Positions 12,300 through 20,337 of a stretch of 64,000 bases of DNA are shown here, piece after piece. The translations under genes were made by a program, and so were the position numbers. The DNA is from Mikania micrantha (taxonomy: Eukaryota > Streptophyta > Magnoliopsida > Asterales > Asteraceae): NCBI GenBank assembly GCA_009363875.1, contig CM018682.1, positions 62,456,031 through 62,520,030 on the forward strand, written 5' to 3'. Within the stretch, counting starts at the first letter, position 1; each line of letters opens with the position of its first letter. The notes beneath the pieces were generated by a model. The model saw only the letters and a list, made by a program, of their open reading frames with translations, did not search any database and was not told where the DNA came from.

Positions 12300-12824
12300 T
12301 AGATTTCCTTGTTTTAGAGAGAGAAAGTGACTGTAAAAATGGGGAAGATGAGGGTGTGCATCCTTTCTATAGTCCGGAACGATCACACGTGCTCGGTTAC
12401 GATTGTTTACGCGTTAATGGTTTTAATTGCTCGGTTTTTACGTAAGTTATCTTTAAATATGAAATGTTTAACAAAAACAAAAAAAAATAATATCATTTCA
12501 AATTCGTTAAGGTGTTAATTCCTAACATTCGCGTTTTCAATTATACTTGTGTCCTCACCATCGTGTAATTGTTTTCATCATCATTATTATTTTTTAAGTT
12601 TAATTTGTTTATCAAATGTCAAGCTCCCAATCATTGTCCACACTAAATCATATCACTGACACATCCATGATAAACCGAAATAAATTTATGTATAGGGCAT
12701 ACGTAGGAGTCGGTCGCAACCTACCCAGCCACCGTCAACCACCATTTTGTTTAACCATGACCATGTTTCCTTCTCTATATTTAGTGACCAAACCATACAC
12801 CTTTATCCAAAACCATAACTAACC

Positions 12825-14200
12825 ATAGATTCTCCAAGAACTAAATCAATATGAAACTCTACCAGATGCATCAGTTGAAATCCTGATAGAGCGTTGAGAA
12901 ACACTTCCATATACTCCCTCACCACTACATGTGCAACGAAGGCTACACACTACTTCCTTAGACACGTACGCGCTTTCATGCACAAGATGATCTTGACAAT
13001 GCGTTTCGCTTGATCTCCCCGTATTTCGAGAACCAGATCTTTTGTCATCGGGATGCGAAGTAGCTTTTCATAACAGACTATTTCAACTTGGTTAAGAGAT
13101 AACGAGTCCATTCTAATGATTGTATCAAAACTAACCAATTCCATCGGTATCAAATCGATGGTAAATGATTTATCATTCAATATAGTTGGGCCATTTCTAA
13201 GTATAGTATGTATTGTGATTTGCTTGCCGTCTGTTACTTCTATCGTGTATAGGAAATCTAAAAGTTCCTCAGTATGACTAAGTTTACAAGCTAAAACAGA
13301 AGAGATAAAAATCTGATTCGCACCAGTTTCAAAGAAAACAAAAGCATAAAATTTTTGTAAGAGAAGCATACCAGTGACCACATTCGGGTCCTGACGAGCA
13401 GCAGGTGCTTTCCTAAAGCAAACGCCCTCCCACGAGGTACTTGAACTCTCGGTTGTACCTTCTTTGGGCAGTTCTAGGAAAAGTGGCCATCTCGCCACAG
13501 TTAAAGCATCCTTAGTTGTTGTTGTTAGGGTTGTTGGGATTGGGTGGTGGAGGTAGTACCAAAGCAACATTGTTTACTGCTAGTACAGCTGGAACACAAC
13601 AGTTTTGAACCCAGTGGCCCATTCAGCCACAGCTTGTACACTGCCTACACTGTGTTGTGGCAGCATGGTGAAATTGGCAACATGCACACAAAGGATGTGT
13701 GCCAATGTAGGGTTTATGTGCAACATTAGTAGGCACTGCAACAACCTAGGTAAGAGGAGTGGCCATCGTGTAATTTTTGATAACCTTCTACTTCTTCTTT
13801 GGACGGTGCTCGGGCATCTTTGAAGGCTCTTCCTTTGCTTTACCAGTGTCTTTCTTCATCGCTCTTGATGCTACCATCAAGTCAGTAAGTTTGCCTGACA
13901 AGGTGATAGCCGATTCCAGAGTTACAGGACTTACAACAAGGACAAGACTCTGGATGCAGGACGACAATTCGCTTGCATATCTGTTGATGAGCTTTTCCAG
14001 AGTTGGTACCATATATGGCACCAAGGCTACCAGCTCATGATAGCGGGTGGTGTAAGTCATGTGATCAGCTCCTTTCATCACATGATTCAGCAACTTAGCT
14101 TCCCTCTTCTAGAGTTCATTCTTTGGACAGAATTCCTTCCTCAACAAGGACTTGAAATCAGCCCAAGGCATCGCTAATTCCTCATCTCAACCACGTGCTC
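12825..14200 (-). pseudogene. Ty3/gypsy gag-protease pseudogene fragment
   Basis: On the minus strand, gag residues (WADFKSLLRKEFCP, then YTTRYHELVALVPYM) lie at about 14,195-13,788. A degraded zinc-knuckle region follows, then a protease-like domain at 13,400-12,950 with the catalytic DTGA altered to ETGA. The sequence runs on into the protease-RT linker down to about 12,825. RT, RNase H and integrase are absent. The loss of the catalytic Asp and several stops show it is dead. The protease resembles G-D (IPM..LEIRGDQAKR is shared), so it belongs to the same broad lineage. Confidence 0.8.
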
Positions 14201-14561
14201 ATATGAACATGAGTCAGAAGAAAGGAAATCAACATGTGAGGGAAAATAATGAACAAAACCTGAATAGATAACAGTTGGAGTGTTGATCCAACGAGATATC
14301 AACATGGGTGACAACCCATGTGGATATGTGGTTAGACTTGAATACTCTAAATGAAATCTTTACAGTATCAAACAATGTCAACAGTTAAATACAACGCGGC
14401 ATTTTTATGGGTGACGATTCACACAAATGTCAGCATGAGTCTTTAATGTTGACGTAAAATAATAACAATTTTAAATAAAACCCACCAAAACAATTTAATA
14501 AACAATCAAAATTTTAAAACACACAATTCTCTCAACGGCTGATTGGTTGCGACAACACGGC

Positions 14562-14569
14562 TATAAAAG
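14562..14569 (+). promoter_or_regulatory. TATA box of the G-O LTR
   Basis: TATAAAAG is preceded by GC-containing sequence and followed within about 50 nt by CT-rich sequence (CACCTAACTCTCTC), a common plant core-promoter layout. Confidence 0.6.
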
Positions 14570-14888
14570 CAACAATTACGTTTTTCAAACCCATTTTTCA
14601 CCTAACTCTCTCAACCGAACCCCACACTCGGCCACTCGATTTCTCGCCCATTTCCACGCGAAATCGGACCATTCCACCGTCCAAATCGTGTGTATTTCAA
14701 CCCCAACACCTCCATTTCAAGATTTCATCCCTTTTCATCTGATTTCGGTCAAATACGAGCTCCATAGTAAGTATTAGCACCGATCCTTAGCCCCAAAACA
14801 CTCCAAAACGTTTTACCATCAATTTCGACCATAAAAACACCAAAAACAACCACTGATTTCAAAAATGGCGTTCTTTGTGAACTTGCAG

Positions 14889-15110
14889 GCGAATGAGCCA
14901 TATGAATGGCTCATTCGTGCGAACGAAAAGCCTCATTCGTGCGAACGAAAAGCCTCATTCGTGAACAAGAGTCACGCGAACGAGCTGCCAGACGAATGAG
15001 CAACCGCACGAACAACATGGGTTCACTCGTGTTGAACAACCATACAAATGAAGACCCATTCGCACGACCGTGTAACAAGAAGGCGAGTATGCATTCGCAT
15101 CACTCCGTTC
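14889..15110. repeat. CATTCG/CGAATGA word array in the G-O LTR
   Basis: It includes two direct copies of CATTCGTGCGAACGAAAAGC and many further CATTCG, CGAATGAG and GCACGA variants. TTCGTGCGAA is itself an inverted repeat. G-D carries the same word type at 59,375-59,720. Confidence 0.75.
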
Positions 15111-15496
15111 GCACCAAGAACAGCCCAAAATAGCTAAGTGTTGAAAGATCTATCTTACACAGTTTGTACCAATAGAACCGAGCCTTAGACCCGATCTTAA
15201 ATCTAATCAAACTAAAACCAATGAAAATACATTTTCCAAAATCACATCAAGAAACAGAGCACATAATCACCTAACACCTAGCTGACTAATATTTAACACA
15301 TGATTCAAACCGAGAGAACATACCGGGTGAGTGCATCGACGACCCAAGACCTCAGGTGAGTTCACAGACCCCTTCTTTTCAATTTTTTTTCTTCCAAATT
15401 ATTTGGGGCTGAGAACATGAAACCTCTTATTCAAGTGATCAACGAATAAGAGTTATTTTCAAATAATTTTAATAAAAGGATCAACTCTCAACCTCT

Positions 15497-15501
15497 TATA
15501 C
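15497..15501. repeat. Left target site duplication of G-T
   Basis: TATAC immediately before the G-T LTR matches TATAC at 26,258-26,262. Confidence 0.85.
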
Positions 15502-15556
15502 TGTGACAATCCGACTTTTCGGATTAACCTTGTTAACTGAAGATGGTGAGATCACA

Positions 15557-15708
15557 GGCCCAACAGAGCCAATGTAGGCCAACAGAGCCAATGTGGGCCC
15601 AATAGAGCTAAGGTAGACCCAACAGAACCAAAGTAGGCCCAATAAGCCCAAGGGTGGCCCAGTAAGGCCAAGATAGGCCCAGTGAGCCTGATGTAGGCCC
15701 AATTGCAG
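15557..15708. repeat. 20-bp GGCCCAAYAGAGCCAARGTA minisatellite, 5' LTR copy
   Basis: About 7.5 degenerate units with a 20-bp period, each opening with GCCCA or a one-base variant. TGGGCC/GGCCCA is the core of plant site II elements bound by TCP factors. The open frame on the opposite strand (repeating Gly-Leu-Leu) is a repeat artefact. Confidence 0.85.
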
Positions 15709-16937
15709 TAATGAAACCCAAATGGATTAACTTAGCCCATTGGGATTCCAATTTAATCAATTAGTGATAATTCGGGATTTTTAGTGTAACTTTGTTAATC
15801 GAAATGATATATTATTAATCCAGAATGGTCTATAGGAGTTAAGATTAAATAAAAATCAGGTTCTAAGTGTTTAATTTCATGAATTAGTCCACAAGTTGTG
15901 ATTATAATTGATTTTGACTTCTAAAAGTCAAAATTAGGTTATAGATATATAGGGAAAATCGAAATTGGTGTTATTACACTGAAATTAATGAGATTAAACC
16001 TCCAATCAACTCATACTAGTGAATTGTAACAGCAATCATACGTTATTAGTGAGAATAATGATCGAATTTAAATCATTTGGCATCCAAGAGTTGAAACCGA
16101 AACTCTTCATTATCAAAACCATTCGTTTCGATCATAAAGCACGAAATTGGTATTCCAGAAACCTTAGTCGGCATCTTTAGATTCTAAATCATCAATCAAT
16201 TTGATCTAAGAAGCTACGGATTGAAGAACACGATCAAGACTCGGCCGAAACTGTACCCACAAGTCGAATCACTTCAATTTGAGATCAACCCAGGTAAGAA
16301 ATCAATCCTACACGCTCTAAAAGTACCGACTAAGAATAGTCCTATCCTGTTGTCGGTTAAAAACATCGAATTCTAGGGACTCTAATTCTAGGGTTTGTTC
16401 TAGAAAACGGGTTGGGGATTTCAACACGACTGAGTTTGATATTCAAATTAAATCACTGTATTAGTTTTAGAGAATATCGGTCAAGTTATCAAACCTTCCA
16501 ATTTCATGAAACATGCACGAATATATTGATTTTGAGTTTTAGGGTTCTAAGTCTAAACTGTTTTGGGGGTTTTGTATCAAATAAGCTTAAGAACGAAATT
16601 AAATGGTATAGATAGTTTCAGAAGGAACCGATCAAGAATATGCCTAAGTTAATTTCAAGAAACATCAATGAATTAAACGATTTTTGATTTAAAGTTATAG
16701 TATACACGTTCGAAACTAAGGACAATCGGGTTTTAATGATTTAAGTTGATGATTTATCAAATTTGATGCATGGTTGAACTCGGTGGTATATCCAGAAACG
16801 AAGCCCTATGGTTTTAAGGGCTATTAAGATCGAATTCATGGACAATTAGAACCAAATTGCTTCGGCTATAGTCTTCTAAGGGAAACCGGTCTAGTGATGC
16901 TTAAAACGATTTTGAATTGGTTATGTTAACAAAAGAT

Positions 16938-17013
16938 GGGATAGATTAGATGGTAGGTAGCGTGTGCGGTGGAAAGGGGGTCGCGGGTTCGATCCCGGCC
17001 CCAAACGGTTTTT
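16938..17013 (+). other. tRNA-like pol III module in the G-T 5' LTR
   Basis: TAGATTAGATGG (16,942-16,953) fits the tRNA A-box consensus at about 10 of 12 positions. GGTTCGATCC (16,986-16,995) fits the B box, with a partly paired T-arm around it. A TTTTT run (17,009-17,013) stands where a pol III terminator would be. The unit is shorter than a tRNA and its acceptor stem does not pair well, so it may be a tRNA- or SINE-head-derived relic. The copy in the 3' LTR is at 25,802-25,877. Confidence 0.6.
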
Positions 17014-18219
17014 GTATTTTAAAAAGCAATTTTTGAGTTTTAAACAAAATCTAGTATTTTGCTCATAACTTTCTTGTTCTAAATCCGATTTAATTCATTC
17101 AAGTTGCGTTGGAACCGTAACGGGAATACGAACGTATTAGAATAATAAAATTCATATTTTAACCCGAAAACGAAATCGCGTATAATTACGATTATTTAAA
17201 TAAAATCAAATATGATTTTATTTAAACGATTTCAAAGGCACGCATATATACATATGCACATTCTTAACCCTCTAACATACGTGTGTTGACACGTATGTGA
17301 TTTCAAGCACAAAACGGCATTTCGAATAACACTAGGTTATTGTTTAAACACAGATTCTTCGTAGGAGGATTTCCTACACGAGCTTTTAGTGTGTGATCAT
17401 TCTGCAACTATCAAAGGTGCGTACACGGCCCCTTTCTTATTTTAAACTATTTTGGGGGAGAAAACATGTGCAACAAACTCTTTTTAGATACATATCACTT
17501 GCATGAGTTAGCTGTTTACATTATGTGACAACATAGCAATTGAAAGTCCTTACACACCTCGAACCGTTTAGTTTGCTGTAACGCAAAGCGTGGTAGTTGG
17601 AAATAGATCTATTAGGTTTGACAAACCTCACCTGGTAGATGGGATCTACGCAGGTGTTTGACTGACCAAACACAATTTTACTATTGTTGTGCTAGACAAT
17701 AGTGGCAAGGCAAAAACATGCTATAGCATGGCAATTCGTCAGCTTCGGTGTCGACCACTTATGTAAATAGTTTATATGACTAGCTATCATGACTGTGCAT
17801 GTGTGATTATGTTATCTACAACTTGATATTCAAACTGTTGTTTTGAACATTGTGAATACTTAAAACCTGTGTTATGCACCAACCATTGTGTTGACTTGAT
17901 TTACATGTTTTCTCAGGACGCTAAGGCGCGCAATAAAGATTGGCATGGACTAGGAGATAGAGTCGCATGCATTTTAAACATTTTGGATATTTGAATTTGA
18001 ACATTTGAAGATTTTGTTTTGTAATTTACATATTACAACTGTTATTGGTTTTTAAACGCTTCCGCAACTTTTGAAAACTCTGATGTTATGTTTTAAAGAC
18101 CAAAGTATGTTTTGAAATTCATATAGAGGTCTTCGCTATGTCTAATGATCTGAGATCCTGGTTTGTCACGGTCCCAAACGGTATGATTCCGTTAGTTGGA
18201 AATTGGGGGTGTGACAGAT

Positions 18220-18232
18220 TGGTATCAGAGAC
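18220..18232 (+). promoter_or_regulatory. G-T primer binding site
   Basis: TGGTATCAGAGAC, four bases after the LTR end, matches the complement of the initiator-Met-tRNA 3' end (TGGTATCAGAGC) except for one base near the end. Confidence 0.9.
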
Positions 18233-18399
18233 ATTGGTTATAGCAAACTAGGTTTGCATTTGTAGACTTAGACTATGACTATTAGACATTAGACACATAT
18301 GTTTACACATACTACCTAGAAATTACATAAGGCTTTATGTAATTCACTTGCTTACACATTCCATGGCACTGCACTTACATATGGTATTATGTAACAGGC

Positions 18400-19023
18400 A
18401 TGGCATCATCATCAGTACCGTACATTTATATTGATGACTCTGAGGACGAGGAACCGATAGTTCCGGCACCACCGTCATCACCACCACCACCTATTCCATC
18501 TCCTCCACCATATGAGAGGGATGACTCAGACCCGAAGGAGGATCCGGAGGAGGACCCAGACGAGGATCCCGAGGAGGATCCAGATGAGGACCCGGATGAG
18601 GATCCGGAGGAGGAGCCAGTGGAGGGCACTCAGCAGATCCCTGCTGAGGGACCTTCTACACATCCACCACCAGTACTAGATGCTCCTGAGCCTAAGAGGC
18701 AAAGGACGGACGCTGAGGAGATCGCCAAACTGCGCGAGGATTTGTACGAGGCTGAAGATAGGATCGCACAACACTCTCAGGAACAATGGGATGCTAATGA
18801 GAGGCAAGAGGAACTTGCCCATCTGGTTCATGATATGCGGAATGAGATGATTAACTTGATTGATCGTCTTGAAGCTTCAGAGAACCGAGTTGAGATTCTG
18901 GAGGGCAGGATCGAAGCCTTGGAGGATTTAGTGGCCTCTGAGAACGAGGAACATGATGAAGAGGAGGAGGAACCAGCACCAGTTGTTGATTCCGATCCTG
19001 AATCCACGGTTGAGGATGATTGA
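18400..19023 (+). CDS. G-T upstream ORF: acidic, proline-rich, coiled-coil protein of unknown function
   Basis: A 207-residue ORF lies between the primer site and gag, on the genomic strand. After a short N-terminus it has a proline-rich stretch (about residues 25-38). A strongly acidic tandem repeat follows (units of EEDPDEDP type, about 44-72). A charged heptad-like coiled coil spans about 107-170 (DAEEIAKLREDLYEAEDRIA and onward), and the tail is acidic. It has no cysteines, signal peptide, membrane segment or enzyme motif. It is in the same frame as gag, which starts 243 nt downstream, but several stops intervene. The ATG lies just after an acceptor-like GTAACAG. Most plant chromoviruses have no ORF here. 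A role in Gag assembly or RNA handling is only a guess; it has remained open in a young copy. Confidence 0.75.
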   Translation: MASSSVPYIYIDDSEDEEPIVPAPPSSPPPPIPSPPPYERDDSDPKEDPEEDPDEDPEEDPDEDPDEDPEEEPVEGTQQIPAEGPSTHPPPVLDAPEPKRQRTDAEEIAKLREDLYEAEDRIAQHSQEQWDANERQEELAHLVHDMRNEMINLIDRLEASENRVEILEGRIEALEDLVASENEEHDEEEEEPAPVVDSDPESTVEDD

Positions 19024-19266
19024 TTTTCCTTTGTTTGTTTTGTTTAAACTTATTAGGAACGGGTTGTGTTCCTACATTAGTAATTTGGAAACTTGTATTT
19101 GATTTCAAAAGTATTGTATTCAAAGAAAATTTCTATTTATTGAAGAGCTATTATTTATTCTCAACAGTTGTGCTGATTTATATTATATGTTGTGTTTGTT
19201 GTTTTACTTACACATGTTACATTAGACTTTGCAAGCATGCTAACATTTCTTGTAAATAGGAAACAA

Positions 19267-20337
19267 ATGGCTGAGGGAAACGTTCATATGACAGTCGCTG
19301 AGCTCAATGAGCTAATTAATAGCAGAGTCGCTGAGGCAATCGCACAATATGCTCAGACACACAACACAGGGCCACAGGGTCCAACTGGGGGATTGGTTAA
19401 CCCACAAGTCTGCACGTTCAAGATGTTCTTGGACTGTAAACCACATAATTTCAAAGGATCGGAAGGGGCCATAGGACTCCTTCGGTGGATTGAAAAGGCG
19501 GAGTCTGTGTTTGAAATGTGCAACTGCCCTGACGAGAGCAAAGTGAAGTTTGCAACGGGAACATTGGAGGGTCCAGCATTAACCTGGTGGAACTCAAATG
19601 TTCAGACTCTGGGGTTGGGTGAGGCAAATGCCTTGACATGGAACAACTTCAAAACTTTACTGCAAGAGGAGTACTGTCCTCGCAGTGAAATGCAGAAGTT
19701 AGAGGAGGAATATTGGCACCTCAAGATAGAGGGGTCAAATATTGAAGAGTACACAACCAGGTCACATGAGTTGGCCAGACTTCTACCACACATGGCTACT
19801 CCAGCCAGCAAGTGGATTGAAAGATACATTGGAGGACTAGTGCCTCAGATCCAGGGGTTGGTTACTTCAGCAAATCCCACCACCATTCAACAAGCTGTTC
19901 GTTTAGCGCATCAGCTTACTGATCAGGCAGTGTTACAAGGGACTCTACCTAAACAAACATCTGCTACCAAGGTGGGAGATCATAAAAGAAAATGGGAAGG
20001 TAACAACTCTAAGGGTCACAACCAACAATCATACCAGCAGAATCAGAAGCAAGACTCAAACAAGTCTTATCATAATTCAAGCAGTGGTCAGCAATCGTCA
20101 TCATCGGGGGGTTATATTGGCAAACACCCCAAGTGCAACAGGTGTGGGTATCATCATGCAGGTAATCAGTGTGATAGAGCTAAGTGCCAGAGGTGTGGCA
20201 AGATTGGAAATGCGGCTAAGGATTGTCGCGGGGAGCTACAGAACAACCACAACAACCAGAATAATAACCAGAACAACACACAGAAGGGTTGTTTTGAGTG
20301 TGGCAAGATGGGGCATTTTAAGAAAGATTGCCCATAG
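19267..20337 (+). CDS. gag: G-T Gag (capsid and three zinc knuckles)
   Basis: I chose the ATG at 19,267 (MAEGNVHMTV) over an upstream in-frame ATG at 19,192 because the residues before it are LTR-leader-like and homologous Gags start near this point; an acceptor-like TGTAAATAG lies just before. The product is 356 residues. It has a retrotransposon Gag capsid domain (NFKGSEGAIGLLRWIEKAES, LTWWNS, FKTLLQEEYCP, YTTRSHELARLLP), a Gln/Asn/Ser-rich linker, then three knuckles. These start at residue 290 (CX2CX3HX4C), 307 (histidine replaced by Asn in GKIGNAAKDC) and 342 (CFECGKMGHFKKDC, intact). Gag builds the particle and binds the RNA. The ORF ends in an amber stop in frame with pol. Confidence 0.9.
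   Translation: MAEGNVHMTVAELNELINSRVAEAIAQYAQTHNTGPQGPTGGLVNPQVCTFKMFLDCKPHNFKGSEGAIGLLRWIEKAESVFEMCNCPDESKVKFATGTLEGPALTWWNSNVQTLGLGEANALTWNNFKTLLQEEYCPRSEMQKLEEEYWHLKIEGSNIEEYTTRSHELARLLPHMATPASKWIERYIGGLVPQIQGLVTSANPTTIQQAVRLAHQLTDQAVLQGTLPKQTSATKVGDHKRKWEGNNSKGHNQQSYQQNQKQDSNKSYHNSSSGQQSSSSGGYIGKHPKCNRCGYHHAGNQCDRAKCQRCGKIGNAAKDCRGELQNNHNNQNNNQNNTQKGCFECGKMGHFKKDCP
20335..20337 (+). other. In-frame amber codon between G-T gag and pol
   Basis: TAG lies after the last zinc knuckle and is followed by CTCAAGAAA in the same frame. In the related G-B gene the equivalent residues read CPKLNH, so TAG here probably stands for an ancestral AAG. It could be inactivating, or tolerated through readthrough. 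Confidence 0.8.

Larger units (their letters stand above)
9405..12820 (-). mobile_element. G-E LTR (minus-strand gypsy) with a nested hAT-like insertion
   Basis: It begins TATAGCACCTCAACCGATGG, homologous to the G-C LTR start at 41,474 (TGTAACACCCCGACCGATGA); the following stretch GGATGCCACGAGGGATGTGT is shared. A primer site on its left marks it as a 5' LTR of a minus-strand element. It holds a hairpin plus acceptor-like site (9,697-9,739), a tandem repeat split by a hAT-like element, a TATCGAT word array, a TA/CA microsatellite and a GA tract. The right end is unclear because gag-protease sequence of another or the same element starts near 12,825. Without the hAT insert the LTR would be about 2.6 kb. 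Confidence 0.7.
14200..15501 (+). mobile_element. G-O 5' LTR, left part (split by G-T)
   Basis: The stretch joins across G-T to 26,258-27,719 through the TATAC target duplication. It holds a GGGTGACGATTC motif (14,409-14,420), a TATA box (14,562), a CT-rich leader, a donor-like ATA/GTAAGTA (GT 14,767) and a CATTCGTGCGAACG word array (14,889-15,110). The true LTR start is not identifiable because the left side abuts an old gag fragment near 14,200. I see no gene; short open frames are shadows. Confidence 0.65.
15502..18216 (+). mobile_element. G-T 5' LTR (2,715 bp)
   Basis: It opens TGTGACAATCCGAC and ends GGGGGTGTGACA. It contains a 20-bp minisatellite (15,557-15,708), a consensus donor CAG/GTAAGAA (GT 16,294), a tRNA-like module (16,938-17,013) and a CAAC...GTTG hairpin (17,883-17,896) leading to acceptor-like TTTTCTCAG (AG 17,918-17,919). 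The 3' LTR lacks 17,344-18,166. Confidence 0.92.

Noticed and set aside
14408..14420. Start of the G-O LTR at TGGGTGACGATTC
   Set aside because: The same motif lies well inside the G-B, G-C and G-D LTRs, so it is an internal U3 motif and not a terminus.
15496..15702. Gly/Leu-rich open frame on the minus strand (and its twin at 24,351-24,566)
   Set aside because: It is the reverse of the 20-bp GGCCCA minisatellite; a 20-bp period cannot keep a protein repeat in one frame, and it has no start context or family.
18426..18629. Gly/Ser repeat open frame antisense to the acidic ORF
   Set aside because: It arises from reading the GAGGATCC-type acidic repeat on the other strand.
19024..19266. Short intron between the G-T upstream ORF and gag
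   Set aside because: An acceptor-like end is present before gag, but I found no convincing donor at the end of the upstream ORF.
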